Shown: positions 43,431 through 52,655 of the stretch, piece by piece
Position numbering within the stretch: the first letter of the stretch is position 1
How the letters are laid out: every line of letters starts with the position of its first letter
Assembly (NCBI GenBank): GCA_035547425.1
Contig: DASZUU010000044.1
Coordinates: forward strand, 1-64,000
Direction of reading: 5' to 3'
Length of the DNA stretch: 64,000 bases
Origin: Alloacidobacterium sp035547425
Lineage (GTDB): Bacteria > Acidobacteriota > Terriglobia > Terriglobales > Acidobacteriaceae
The notes under the pieces: generated by a model
What the model was told of the DNA's origin: nothing
The model's database searches: none
The model's input: only the letters and a program-made list of their open reading frames with translations
Translations under genes and position numbers: made by a program

Positions 43431-44631
43431 AGGTGATCTGTCCCAGGATGGCGGGCCGCTTTGCGCCCGTAGCTGAAGGCACATTTGCCGGGCGATAATG
43501 CCATGTATAGTAGGCCAGCAAAGCGAAGGCTACAGCTTCTTTTGCATCGACGGGAATACCGGCTGCGGAGGTCTGCATCAGCCGGCAGCCGAGAGGTTCC
43601 AATTTTTGGCGGAGCATTTTTATCAAGGTTGGATTTTTTGCGCCGCCTCCCGAAACGAAGTAATCGATGGCGATTCCGCTGTGGAGCTTTGACTGAACAA
43701 ATTGCGAGAAGGCTCTTGTAATGCTTTCTGCGGTCAGCGCAGTGGCAGTTGTGATTACGTCTTCCGGCTTGGCTTTCGATTTTCGGCAATTGCGCAGAAA
43801 TTGTTCGACAAAGACTTTGCCGAACTCTTCGCGTCCGGCGGATTTTGGCGGAACGAGCCGGAAATATGGATGCTGCAACGCCGCTACCAGCGGAGCTTCG
43901 AGGATGCTCCCGCGTGCAGCAACTTTGCCGTCGCGATCGTAGGACTTGTTGAAAAGACGCTGCATGCAGGCATCGATGACCATATTGCCGGGACCAGTAT
44001 CAAAGGCGAGCAGATCATCGATGCCCGCTGCCGGTGGAATGAAAGTAAGGTTGCCGATGCCACCGATATTCTGCAGAATGCGAGCGCGTTTTGCGTCGGC
44101 AAACTGTACGTAATCCAGCAGCGGAACTAACGGAGCGCCCTGGCCGCCTGCAACCATGTCTGCCGGGCGGAAATTGCTGACTACAGGAACGCTGAGTTCC
44201 GCCGCAAGCAGCGCAGGCTCGCCAATTTGCCAGGTGCATGCAACATTACGTCCAGCATATTTTTGCGGAATTGCCTGGTGATAAACGGTCTGCCCGTGGC
44301 AACCGATCAGGTCGATTTTTGCGCCGTGCCGTCGCAGGGTTTCACGCACTGCTTCGGCATATGCTATTCCCAAACGCCAGTTGAGCCGCGCCAATTCGGC
44401 AGTCGAGATCGATTTCGCATCCATTGCAGCCAGAACGGCACTTCGCAAGGACGAAGAATATGGGAATGCTGCATGTACTGCCAAATGCAACTTCAGCCCA
44501 TTACGGTCGGGCCGCACTTTGACAATGGCAACATCGATGCCGTCCGCCGATGTGCCGCTCATGATGCCGGCGACGGTTAGCGGGCGAAATGGCGAACTCT
44601 TGTATTTGGAATGAGTTAGATTACCGGACAA
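43423..44631 (-). CDS. anmK: Anhydro-N-acetylmuramic acid kinase AnmK
   Basis: Phosphorylates anhydro-MurNAc released from cell-wall turnover, with ring opening, to MurNAc-6-phosphate. It has 402 residues. The hexokinase-like ATP-binding start is AGIMSGTSADGID (about residues 22-34); further motifs are GCHGQTVYH, VSNFRPADMVAGGQGAPLVPLLD, and FDTGPGNMVID. A TTG start at 44631 has GAGGG about eight bases upstream. First gene of an overlapping operon with a peptide-binding lipoprotein, consistent with peptidoglycan recycling. Confidence 0.93.
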   Translation of the reverse strand: MSGNLTHSKYKSSPFRPLTVAGIMSGTSADGIDVAIVKVRPDRNGLKLHLAVHAAFPYSSSLRSAVLAAMDAKSISTAELARLNWRLGIAYAEAVRETLRRHGAKIDLIGCHGQTVYHQAIPQKYAGRNVACTWQIGEPALLAAELSVPVVSNFRPADMVAGGQGAPLVPLLDYVQFADAKRARILQNIGGIGNLTFIPPAAGIDDLLAFDTGPGNMVIDACMQRLFNKSYDRDGKVAARGSILEAPLVAALQHPYFRLVPPKSAGREEFGKVFVEQFLRNCRKSKAKPEDVITTATALTAESITRAFSQFVQSKLHSGIAIDYFVSGGGAKNPTLIKMLRQKLEPLGCRLMQTSAAGIPVDAKEAVAFALLAYYTWHYRPANVPSATGAKRPAILGQITYV

Positions 44632-44766
44632 GAATTATTCCCTCAACGTTAGCCAACATTGTCTCATTTCTTCCGTTCACCCTTTCAGCCACGCCGTTTG
44701 CCCATTTGCATATGTTCTTTGCCGCAAATTAGTACAAGAGTAGCATCCAGTAAGTCGAGGATTTCA

Positions 44767-45909
44767 ATGATGGGTCAAGTGGAAATAGTCAATCAGTCCC
44801 AGAAAAAAACATCCGGATTACGTTATCCCGGATGGCTGGCTCTTTTTCTTATTTGGACTTTGATTGGCTCATGCGGATACGTGCGGCACCTGCTCAATCC
44901 AACATCGGGCGTTGCAGTAGGCTCTTTCTCGTTCCGTCAATTCGTCGAGTGGCTTACCTGCTTTTATCCATGGATTTTACTCGGCCCGGTGGTGTTTAGG
45001 CTGGAGCGCAGATGCCCACTGAATCGCGAGCACTGGAAGACCAGCGTCCCGGTTCTTCTGGGTTCGGGAGTTTTGCTGTCAGCTGTGGCGGTAAAAATCA
45101 ATATTGTTCTCAATCTCCCCATAAATCCAAAAGTTACCCTGCACACCCTGTTCACATCCATGCCCCTCAGTGAGCTGGCGGTAGACTTTTTTCTATTTTG
45201 GAATATTGCTATCGCGGGTGCGGTAATTCGCACGATTATTGATCTCGAGCGCCAGCAGCGAAATGCAGCCGAGCTTGCTCTTGAAAACGCGAAGCTGGAA
45301 ACCTGCCTTAAGAATGCGGAACTAGAGACGCTGCGACTGCGGCTCAAACCACATTTTCTCTTCAATACGCTCGAGAATATTTCAGCACTGGCAGAGGATA
45401 ATCCACGACTGGCTCGGAAGATGTTATCGCGGCTGGGCGAGCTGCTGCGCGCAGCGTTTCGCCGCGATTTCCATGCGGAAATCAGCCTTAGCTCCGAAAT
45501 TGCGCTGATGAATGCCTACATCGATGTTGAGCTGGTACGTTTTGGCGAACGACTGAAGGTCAATGTCGAAATCGATCCTGAAACGGAAGCAGCCCTGGTA
45601 CCCAGCCTTCTGCTGCAGCCGCTGGTAGAAAACGCGATTGTACATGGACTCCGCGAGACGTCCGATATAGGGCGGATTGAAGTCCGGAGCATGAAGAATC
45701 TCGATACGCTCATGCTCACGATAAAAGATAACGGCAGCGGACCGCCGCATGCATCGCTTGCCGAACTCCCGCTGGGTGTGGGGCTTGGATCCACACAGGA
45801 GCGGCTTTCCCGAATGTATCCGCAAGGGCACCGTTTTTCTGTCGAGCGGTCGACAGAAGGCGGAACCCTTGTCCACATCCATATTCCATTTCGAACAAGA
45901 ACTTTATGA
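44767..45909 (+). CDS. Sensor histidine kinase, LytS/YehU type
   Basis: Membrane sensor kinase of about 380 residues. Five or so hydrophobic segments fill residues 22-165, a short coiled coil follows (about 158-190), then the His_kinase box LRLKPHFLFNTLENI with phospho-His near 196, the N-box LLLQPLVENAIVHG (N289) and a GVGLGSTQERL ATP lid. It signals to the LytTR regulator downstream, with which it overlaps (ATGA). I chose the ATG at 44767 because GAGGA lies six bases upstream; a longer frame from 44659 lacks such a site. Signal unknown. Confidence 0.92.
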   Translation: MMGQVEIVNQSQKKTSGLRYPGWLALFLIWTLIGSCGYVRHLLNPTSGVAVGSFSFRQFVEWLTCFYPWILLGPVVFRLERRCPLNREHWKTSVPVLLGSGVLLSAVAVKINIVLNLPINPKVTLHTLFTSMPLSELAVDFFLFWNIAIAGAVIRTIIDLERQQRNAAELALENAKLETCLKNAELETLRLRLKPHFLFNTLENISALAEDNPRLARKMLSRLGELLRAAFRRDFHAEISLSSEIALMNAYIDVELVRFGERLKVNVEIDPETEAALVPSLLLQPLVENAIVHGLRETSDIGRIEVRSMKNLDTLMLTIKDNGSGPPHASLAELPLGVGLGSTQERLSRMYPQGHRFSVERSTEGGTLVHIHIPFRTRTL

Positions 45910-46664
45910 AACCTTTGCGTGTCCTGGTTGTCGATGATGAACCTGCCATTCGAAGCGGTATTCGCAAGCTGCTTACCGCGATGGAAGATGTAATTGTAAC
46001 GGGCGAATGCCAGAACGCTTCAGAAGCGGTTGCTGCCATACGCCGTAACACCGCCGAACTGGTATTGCTCGATATTCACTTGCCGGACGCCAGCGGGCTT
46101 GATGTTGTACGCTCCGTAGGAGCAGAGCGGATGCCTCTGGTCGTCTTTGTAACTGCATACGATGAGCATGCGATCGAAGCATTTGATTTGAATGCGCTCG
46201 ATTACCTTTTGAAACCCTTTGACGAAGAACGCCTGGAACGCGCTTTGGCTCGCGCGCGCGAAAGGCTGGCAAGCAACGAACAGGAGCAGGTTGTCCAGAA
46301 GCTGCAAAAACTTCTGGCCAACTACACGCAGACAGGCCCGGAGCGATTCGTCATTCGCAAGACAAATCACTATGAATTTGTCTCGGCAGACACGATCGAC
46401 TGGATCGAATCCGCCGACAATTATGTCGAGTTGCACTGCGGCCCCAAGACTCATCTATTGAATGAGACGATGGGAGGCATTGAGCAACGGCTTGATCCTC
46501 AAAAGTTCCTGCGCATTCATCGCCGGCACATTATCAATACCAGCCGCATTCTTGCTGTCCACCCACTGGCTGGCGGCACGTATGAATTTGAAATGCAGCA
46601 AGGCACACGGCTCACTTCAGGAAGAAACTTTACGCAGGCGGTGCGGATGTTGATTGGGCGCTAG
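45906..46664 (+). CDS. LytTR response regulator
   Basis: A 252-residue response regulator: receiver domain with D10-D11, phospho-acceptor D56 (LLDIHLP), T83 and K103, then a linker helix and a LytTR DNA-binding domain (about 145-250: FVIRKTNHYEFVSADTIDWIESADNYVELH, then FLRIHRRHIINTSRI). It pairs with the sensor kinase in front. LytTR regulators bind imperfect direct repeats, so repeats such as those at 47681-47704 could be targets. Confidence 0.94.
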   Translation: MKPLRVLVVDDEPAIRSGIRKLLTAMEDVIVTGECQNASEAVAAIRRNTAELVLLDIHLPDASGLDVVRSVGAERMPLVVFVTAYDEHAIEAFDLNALDYLLKPFDEERLERALARARERLASNEQEQVVQKLQKLLANYTQTGPERFVIRKTNHYEFVSADTIDWIESADNYVELHCGPKTHLLNETMGGIEQRLDPQKFLRIHRRHIINTSRILAVHPLAGGTYEFEMQQGTRLTSGRNFTQAVRMLIGR

Positions 46665-46665
46665 A

Positions 46666-47676
46666 ATGGTGGCCATGCGTGCCGCCGTTCTTCGCCATAC
46701 CGCTCCGATTGAAGAGCATCCATTACAGTTGGAGGATTTGCCGATTCCCGTTCCCGGGCCGGGAGAAGTTCAACTCAAAGTGGAAGCCTGCGGCGTTTGC
46801 CGCACGGATCTACATATCACCAGTGGCGAACTTAAGCCGCTACTGGCTGCGGTCACGCCTGGGCATCAGATTGTAGGGCGAGTAGAAAATCTCGGCGAAG
46901 GCGTGACTGATCGAAAGCTGCAGGAACGGGTCGGCGTCTCCTGGCTTGGTGGAACCGACGGTACCTGCCTTCTCTGTAGCAAGGGGATGGAGAATATTTG
47001 CGACCATCCGACGTTTACCGGCTACTCGGTAAATGGCGGGTACGCCGAGTATGCAATTGCGCGTGCAGATTTCTGTGTTCCCTTGCCGGAAGAAGTTTCA
47101 GCAACAGAGTTGGCCCCGCTGCTGTGTGCCGGAATTATTGGTTTTCGCAGCTTGCGTGTTGCCGAGGTAGAACCAGGTGATCGCGTCGGGCTTTTCGGTT
47201 TTGGAGCATCGGCGCACCTTACCATTGATGTGCTAAAGCATTGGGGATGCGAGGTTTACGTCGCTACCCGAGGAGCTTCGCACCAGCAATTGGCCCGCGA
47301 TTTAGGCGCAACCTGGGTGGGCGAAGCCACAGAGCGACCTCCTGTGCCACTCGACCGCGCTATCACGTTTGCCCCCAGCGGAGATGTCGTAATTGCAGCG
47401 CTGGCATCGCTGCGAAAAGGCGGAATTGTCGCCATAAATGCCATTCATCTCGATCGTATGCCGCAGTTTGATTACGACACGCTGCTGTGGGGGGAGCGCC
47501 AACTGCGAAGCGTCGCCAATATGACGCGGAAAGATGCCCGAGACTTTATCCAGTTGGCAGTAAAAATTGGAATCAGGCCCCGGACGACTGTGTTTCCGCT
47601 CGATAAGGTGAATGACGCGCTTGCGTCTGTTTATAAAGAAACTATTGATGGCGCAGCCGTTGTTCTTTGTCAGTAG
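46666..47676 (+). CDS. Zinc-type alcohol dehydrogenase
   Basis: A 336-residue medium-chain dehydrogenase. Catalytic zinc cysteine in ACGVCRTDLHI (about 35-45) and the second site in PGHQIVGRV, where Gln stands in place of the usual Glu. Structural zinc region reads GGTDGTCLLCSKGMENIC: three cysteines remain and the first position seems to be Asp. Rossmann motif FGFGASA. Substrate unknown, probably an alcohol or aldehyde. The ATG at 46666 follows the response-regulator stop with a single base between (TAGAATG), so it belongs to the two-component operon. A start at 46675 is possible. Confidence 0.85.
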   Translation: MVAMRAAVLRHTAPIEEHPLQLEDLPIPVPGPGEVQLKVEACGVCRTDLHITSGELKPLLAAVTPGHQIVGRVENLGEGVTDRKLQERVGVSWLGGTDGTCLLCSKGMENICDHPTFTGYSVNGGYAEYAIARADFCVPLPEEVSATELAPLLCAGIIGFRSLRVAEVEPGDRVGLFGFGASAHLTIDVLKHWGCEVYVATRGASHQQLARDLGATWVGEATERPPVPLDRAITFAPSGDVVIAALASLRKGGIVAINAIHLDRMPQFDYDTLLWGERQLRSVANMTRKDARDFIQLAVKIGIRPRTTVFPLDKVNDALASVYKETIDGAAVVLCQ

Positions 47677-47680
47677 ATTA

Positions 47681-47704
47681 ACTAAACTAAGTCTACTAAA
47701 CTAA
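47681..47704. repeat. Direct repeat ACTAAACTAA x2 before ispG
   Basis: ACTAAACTAA occurs at 47681-47690 and 47695-47704, with a period of 14 bases. An inverted repeat GTAGA/TCTAC frames the first copy. It lies in the 210-base spacer between the dehydrogenase and ispG. It could be a regulator site. Nothing else was recognised in this spacer apart from AT-rich stretches near 47865. Confidence 0.4.
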
Positions 47705-47886
47705 ATTCATGAGCATTCGCACCTTCATTTTGCTGCTTACTAATGATTCCATGGTGGCAAAGTATCGTGGGTCTGTGCGCCTGGTATAAGCCGTTAGATT
47801 TTAAGACCCATTCCATCGGTTACCACTCAAGAACATCCTTCTGCCTGAATGGCCTGCATCCTTGTAAAATAGTATTTGAGGAATCT

Positions 47887-49137
47887 ATGCCAGAAATTCA
47901 TCGCAGGAAGACTGTCACGGTCAAGATCGGCAATGTCCGTGTCGGCTCGGTTGCGCCTGTAGTCGTTCAGTCCATGACCAATACCGATACCGCCGATGTG
48001 CAATCTACGATTGAACAGGTGGCGACGCTGGCGGCAGCCGGGTCGGAAATGGTTCGGGTTACAGTTAACAATGATGATGCAGCCAAGGGCGTGCCCTACA
48101 TCGTGGAAGGACTGGCGAAACTTGGCATTCATGTTCCGATCATTGGCGATTTTCATTACAACGGCCACCTGTTGTTGAAGAAGTATCCTGACTGCGCGAA
48201 GGCTCTGGCAAAGTACCGCATCAATCCAGGCAATGTCTCCATTGGCCGCAAGGATGACGACAATTTCCGCACGATGATTGAGTGCGCCATCGAAAACGAC
48301 AAGCCGGTGCGCATTGGCGTGAACTGGGGATCGCTGGACCAGGCACTGCTGACCCGCATGATGGACGAGAACTCGAAGCAACCCGATCCGCTTGATGCCC
48401 GCGACGTCATGATGGAAGCCATGTGCCGCAGCGCGCTCGATTCTGCGGCCGCTGCCGAACGCTACGGTTTGGGGCACGACAAAATTATTATCAGCGGCAA
48501 GGTAAGTGGCGTCCGCGACCTGATCGATGTCTACGAAATGCTGGCTGCCCGCTGCGATTACCCTCTGCACCTTGGCTTGACGGAAGCCGGCATGGGCATG
48601 AAGGGCATTGTCGCTTCAACTGCGGGCCTGGCTCCGCTGCTGCTGAAAGGCATTGGGGATACGATTCGCGTTTCGCTTACGCCCAAGCCGGGTGGTGACC
48701 GCAGCGAAGAAGTATTGACCGGGCAACAGATTCTGCAATCGCTTGGCATCCGTAGCTTTACTCCGCAGGTTACGGCCTGCCCCGGCTGCGGACGTACAAC
48801 CAGCACCTTCTTCCAGGAACTGGCACAGCAAATCCAGAATTACCTGCGTGATTCGATGCCGGCGTGGCGCGAGCGCTATCCGGGCGTGGAAGAGCTCAAG
48901 CTGGCGGTTATGGGTTGCGTGGTAAATGGACCGGGCGAGTCCAAGCATGCCAATATCGGCATTTCGCTTCCGGGCACATTTGAGGAGCCCAAAGCGCCTG
49001 TGTATGTCGATGGACGCCTGATGACGACATTGCGCGGTGATACGATAGTGAAGGACTTTCAGAAGATCCTCGATGAGTACGTCGAGACACGCTATGGCAC
49101 AGGCTCGAAGAAAGAAGAGCTGGCCGTAGTCCACTAA
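47887..49137 (+). CDS. ispG: 4-hydroxy-3-methylbut-2-enyl diphosphate synthase IspG
   Basis: Penultimate step of the MEP isoprenoid pathway, converting MEcPP to HMBPP with a [4Fe-4S] cluster. It has 416 residues. N-terminal TIM barrel from RRKTVTVKIGNVRVGSVAPVVVQSMTNTDT; C-terminal cluster domain with TACPGCGRTT and VMGCVVNGPGESKHANIG, which give three cysteines (C-x2-C ... C). I chose the ATG at 47887 with GAGGA just upstream; the open frame extends 48 codons further but without a site or family match. It supplies precursors for the hopanoid genes in this window. Confidence 0.96.
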   Translation: MPEIHRRKTVTVKIGNVRVGSVAPVVVQSMTNTDTADVQSTIEQVATLAAAGSEMVRVTVNNDDAAKGVPYIVEGLAKLGIHVPIIGDFHYNGHLLLKKYPDCAKALAKYRINPGNVSIGRKDDDNFRTMIECAIENDKPVRIGVNWGSLDQALLTRMMDENSKQPDPLDARDVMMEAMCRSALDSAAAAERYGLGHDKIIISGKVSGVRDLIDVYEMLAARCDYPLHLGLTEAGMGMKGIVASTAGLAPLLLKGIGDTIRVSLTPKPGGDRSEEVLTGQQILQSLGIRSFTPQVTACPGCGRTTSTFFQELAQQIQNYLRDSMPAWRERYPGVEELKLAVMGCVVNGPGESKHANIGISLPGTFEEPKAPVYVDGRLMTTLRGDTIVKDFQKILDEYVETRYGTGSKKEELAVVH

Positions 49138-49145
49138 TTTGACTT

Positions 49146-49172
49146 TGGCAGGGCGGCAAGATTGCCCTGCCA
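49146..49172 (+). terminator. Hairpin after ispG
   Basis: TGGCAGGGC (49146-49154) pairs with GCCCTGCCA (49164-49172) around a 9-base loop, nine bases past the ispG stop. It is followed by a pyrimidine-rich stretch rather than a T-run, so it is only a probable terminator. Confidence 0.5.
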
Positions 49173-49237
49173 GCCCTCCCCCACATTTCTTTCGTAATCT
49201 TTTCTTCCTCTTCCCTGCGCCCTACTCTTAGCTCTAC

Positions 49238-49741
49238 ATGATCTCTGCAATGAATTTCCGTGTTTGGGGAATGGCGGTTTCGTGTCTGCTGCTTTGCTGT
49301 ACAGCGCTTTACGGAGCGCGAACCTGCTATTCCATAGAACAAGCGCTTGCTCATGAGAATAAAGATATTTGTCTTACGGCTCATGTGTACGACGTGGTTG
49401 AGCTTCCGGATGGAACAAGATTTCTTGATCTTTGCAGCCCGGAAACTCCGGACTCGGAATGCATGCTCACTGTAATGAGTTTGAATAGCGATCGCAAAGA
49501 GGTGGGCGATTTAGACAAGTATCGCGAGCACGACATCCAGTTGCGCGGGGTTGTGCATGTATATCGCGGACGGGGAGAGATGCTCCTGAGCCACGCGCGA
49601 CAGTTTCATGGAGGCGCTGAAAAATTCCATCCCAATCCAACGTTGCTGCATGGCTTTTCTGCTGACAATGGGAGGACAGCTTTCAGCGATCCGGCCATGC
49701 GGAGCGGTCGTCATCGCAGCATCTTTCAATCCGCTCATTGA
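49238..49741 (+). CDS. Small exported protein, OB-fold-like
   Basis: A 167-residue protein with a signal peptide (NFRVWGMAVSCLLLCCTALYGA) and a compact domain of beta character: DICLTAHVYDVVELPDGTRFLDLC, then a loop, then DIQLRGVVHVYRGRGEMLL. The pattern resembles the OB fold of periplasmic nucleic-acid-binding-like proteins. There is a Cys pair in the loop (CSPETPDSEC). The C-terminal 40 residues are low in structure. TACTCT lies nine bases before the ATG, with no ribosome binding site. I do not know the family. It converges on the glycosyltransferase gene. Confidence 0.6.
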   Translation: MISAMNFRVWGMAVSCLLLCCTALYGARTCYSIEQALAHENKDICLTAHVYDVVELPDGTRFLDLCSPETPDSECMLTVMSLNSDRKEVGDLDKYREHDIQLRGVVHVYRGRGEMLLSHARQFHGGAEKFHPNPTLLHGFSADNGRTAFSDPAMRSGRHRSIFQSAH

Positions 49742-49746
49742 AATGG

Positions 49747-50928
49747 TCAGCGTAAGCGTCCGGCATGTTTTCGCAGCTCCGCCAGCGGATAAAACGTGCC
49801 GCGCCAGACCACTCCCTTTCGCGCCAGCGTTACCACCATGGAACGCAGCATCATGTATACGATCAGGCAGGTAGCGACAGGAACAAGCAACGCGTACCAG
49901 GCCGAGACGCCATTCAGATAGCGCTGACATGAGCGGAAGGTTGAAAATGCCCCCGTAAACGCTGCTATGCCCGCGATGCGCATAGACCATGGCCCAAATA
50001 TGCTAAACGCGGGAATCAGGCAAAAGACGGCAATTCCCAGACAAGCGGCAAGCAAAATTGCGGGTCGGAAGCGAAAAACGGCAAAGATGTTTTTAGTCAG
50101 GTTGCGCACAATTCCTATTGCTCCCGGAGCCCAGTGCAAATACGTCAGACCCTTTCCAACTGCAACATGCTGCCTGAATCCATGACGCTTGACTTCATAG
50201 CCCAGCTTCACGTCTTCGAGAACTTCCATCGGGTGCGCCTCAAAGCCGCCGATGCTGCGATAGACCCGAGCGCGGATGAAATTGAATGCTCCCATTCCAA
50301 ATGATTCACGGCTTTTGGGATCAGGAGTTTTCCATGGGCGGGTAAAGAGCATGGAAAGCGCCTGAAAGGTCGAAAGCATCATGCGCTCTCCAGCCGTTTT
50401 AAAAATCAGCGATGGAAAAAGAATAAGGTGATCGGTATGGTCTTCTGCGTATGCGATAGAGCGGCGCAGGCAATCTTCCCGAAAGAAGATATCTCCGTCC
50501 GTAAACAGAAGCCAGGGAGCTGATGCCTGCCGCGCGGCAAGGGCCATGGCATGCGTTTTGCCCATCCAACCTGAGGGCAAATCTTCTATGTGAATTACGC
50601 CAATGCTTTTTCCTCGAGCGCGGCCTTCTGCAGCCACGCACTCCATGATCTGGCCTGTTTTGTCGGTAGAGCGGTCGTTGACGGCAAGAATTTCAATCGT
50701 AATTCCCTGCTGCGACAACAACGAGCGCAATGTCTGTTCAATCGCCTGTTCCTCGTTGCGTGCGGGAACAATTACCGAGATTTGCGGTAAAGCACTCGCC
50801 TCGCTGCCATTGTCAAACTCTTCCCCGAGTAGATTAGGCAGGCGCGGAAGATTGCGGATTGCTACGAGCGAGCGCCAGATCCATATAAGAGCTATGAGCC
50901 AGCTAAAGAGAGTGATAACGGCAAGCAT
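49747..50928 (-). CDS. Membrane glycosyltransferase family 2
   Basis: A 393-residue GT2 enzyme anchored by helices at both ends (about 3-23, and two or three near 310-365). It shows SVIVPARNEEQAIEQTL, VNDRSTDKT, the metal motif DGD (144-146), and the acidic acceptor motif LEDVKLGYEVKRHG. The topology resembles HpnB- or CrtQ-type transferases that glycosylate membrane lipids. With HpnJ and HpnCDE in the window, transfer of a sugar to a hopanoid or carotenoid lipid is possible but not shown. The MFS gene upstream is on the same strand, 22 bases away. Confidence 0.82.
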   Translation of the reverse strand: MLAVITLFSWLIALIWIWRSLVAIRNLPRLPNLLGEEFDNGSEASALPQISVIVPARNEEQAIEQTLRSLLSQQGITIEILAVNDRSTDKTGQIMECVAAEGRARGKSIGVIHIEDLPSGWMGKTHAMALAARQASAPWLLFTDGDIFFREDCLRRSIAYAEDHTDHLILFPSLIFKTAGERMMLSTFQALSMLFTRPWKTPDPKSRESFGMGAFNFIRARVYRSIGGFEAHPMEVLEDVKLGYEVKRHGFRQHVAVGKGLTYLHWAPGAIGIVRNLTKNIFAVFRFRPAILLAACLGIAVFCLIPAFSIFGPWSMRIAGIAAFTGAFSTFRSCQRYLNGVSAWYALLVPVATCLIVYMMLRSMVVTLARKGVVWRGTFYPLAELRKHAGRLR

Positions 50929-50950
50929 GCTGTTCTATCGTCGCATGAAG

Positions 50951-52219
50951 CTATACAGATGCACTGCTGTCGGCACTTTCGCGAAGTAATGGCGCGAAAT
51001 GCGACCCAATCAGCAAAATGATTCCCGAAGCAGCCAAAGCAATAAGGGTAACACCGAGCCCGATGCGCAGCGATACAGTCGCATCGGAGACGCGGCCGAT
51101 AATTCGCGGAGAAAAAGCATCGCCTAAAGCATGAATGCAAAAAAGGTTGATGGCGATCGCCGTGGAACGAATCGCTGCAGCGACCGAGTTCACAATGGCT
51201 GCATTTAACGGGCCGGTATTCAGAAAAATAAAGAACTCAGCGATAAATGCGCCGGGAACAAGCCACTTGACAGGGCCAAAAAGTACGAGCGCTACCGAAG
51301 GAATAGCTAAAAAAATGCTGATGGAAGAAAACAGATAAAAAGCTCGATGATTGCGACGCACCCAGCGTTGTGCGATCCATCCGCCAATAACCGTGCCCAG
51401 CAGGCCATCGATGGCAGTAATGGCGCCTGTCAGCAGTCCGGCCTTGCCTACAGAATAGCCGCCGAAACGGACAAAAAAAGTAGGCAGGAACGTGGAAATG
51501 CCGCCGACTGCAAATGTCCATGCCGCCATGCCCAGGGTTGCCGTCCAGAACGATGGATTATGCAGCAGGCCGGAAACGGTAGCGCGATCCAACGTGGCCT
51601 TGAGCTCATCGGAGGTCCCTCGCTGCGGCTCTTTGACAAAGAACCAGAAAGCAGCAGCGATCAGCACACCAGGCAGCGCTGCGATAAAGAACGGAGTACG
51701 CCAGCCGTAATGCTCTCCCAGCACGCCGCCCATGAGATAGCCGAGCGCTGCGCCGACGGGAATGGTGATGTAGAAAATGCTGAGAATGCGATTCCGATCG
51801 ATCTCCGGGTAAAAATCGGCTAGTAGCGCAGGGGCATAGATACTGAATGTGGCCTCGCCTATTCCTACGATGGCGTGACGGATCAGAAGAGTGTTGTAGC
51901 TGTGGACGGTGGCGGTAAAAAGTGTCGCAACACTCCAGAGAAGAGCTCCGGCAACGATCAAAGGGCGACGCGGATAGCGATCCCCGAGCCATCCCGTGAG
52001 CGGGGCTACCAGCATATAGGTGAAAAAGAACGCTGTGGTGAGCAGTCCTGCCTGCGCGTCATTGATGGAGAATTCCTTCTGCACCAATGGCTGCACGCCG
52101 GGCAGGACGTATCGATCAATAAAATTAAAAAGGTTAAGACAGGTAAGTAACAACAGCGCCAGCCCGGCGGTTTGCGCTGCTGTGGGTTTGCTTGCAGACT
52201 GTAAAATTTTTGCGGGCAT
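50951..52219 (-). CDS. MFS transporter, Spinster-like
   Basis: Twelve-helix inner-membrane transporter of 422 residues. It opens with LNLFNFIDRYVLPGVQPLVQKEFSINDAQAGLLTTAFFF, the helix-1/2 pattern of the Spinster-like group, followed by GWLGDRYPRRPLI in the loop and IGEATFSIYAPALLADFYPEIDRNR. Spinster-like proteins move lipids in animals, but bacterial members are mostly uncharacterised. It lies 28 bases downstream of queF and 22 upstream of the glycosyltransferase, all on the same strand. Confidence 0.85.
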   Translation of the reverse strand: MPAKILQSASKPTAAQTAGLALLLLTCLNLFNFIDRYVLPGVQPLVQKEFSINDAQAGLLTTAFFFTYMLVAPLTGWLGDRYPRRPLIVAGALLWSVATLFTATVHSYNTLLIRHAIVGIGEATFSIYAPALLADFYPEIDRNRILSIFYITIPVGAALGYLMGGVLGEHYGWRTPFFIAALPGVLIAAAFWFFVKEPQRGTSDELKATLDRATVSGLLHNPSFWTATLGMAAWTFAVGGISTFLPTFFVRFGGYSVGKAGLLTGAITAIDGLLGTVIGGWIAQRWVRRNHRAFYLFSSISIFLAIPSVALVLFGPVKWLVPGAFIAEFFIFLNTGPLNAAIVNSVAAAIRSTAIAINLFCIHALGDAFSPRIIGRVSDATVSLRIGLGVTLIALAASGIILLIGSHFAPLLRESADSSASV

Positions 52220-52247
52220 GCGGTGAGCGCATCATACCAGCTTTGCT

Positions 52248-52649
52248 TTATTTGTTCTCCGGACGCGGCCAACGCGCTTCCACCGTAGTGGAGATGCCTC
52301 CACGCGGACGGAAATCACCTTTGACGACAGCCCATACGGGATTGCAAGCCTTTACTACATCTTCAAGAATCTGGTTCGTGACATTTTCCTGAAAGATGCC
52401 GAGATTCCGATAGGTGAAGAGATATTCCTTGTAAGACTTGAGTTCGAGGCACAAATCGCGCGGCATGTAGCGCAGCGTGATGGTCCCGAAATCGGGCAGC
52501 CCTGTCTTCGGGCACACGGAGGTGAATTCCGGATCGTCGATGAGAATCTCGTAACCCGGGAACTGGTTCTTCCAGGTTTCTATTTCAGGAAATGCCGTAT
52601 CGAGCCCCGCCTTTGCGTGCTCATCTGTATATCGTTCAGAAAGCGCCAT
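52248..52649 (-). CDS. queF: preQ0 reductase QueF (7-cyano-7-deazaguanine reductase)
   Basis: NADPH-dependent reduction of preQ0 to preQ1 in queuosine synthesis, type I (short) QueF of 133 residues. Active-site Cys lies in FTSVCPKTGLPDFG; the E(S/L)KSxKxY(L)xxYR motif reads ELKSYKEYLFTYR. I chose the ATG at 52649 because TACAAT lies exactly 6 bases upstream on the minus strand; a start six codons earlier at 52667 would fall inside that promoter. queG is at 36476. Confidence 0.94.
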   Translation of the reverse strand: MALSERYTDEHAKAGLDTAFPEIETWKNQFPGYEILIDDPEFTSVCPKTGLPDFGTITLRYMPRDLCLELKSYKEYLFTYRNLGIFQENVTNQILEDVVKACNPVWAVVKGDFRPRGGISTTVEARWPRPENK

Positions 52650-52655
52650 ACGGTA

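Noticed and set aside
47827..48570. 247-codon open frame opposite ispG
   Set aside because: No recognisable domain; ispG is certain.
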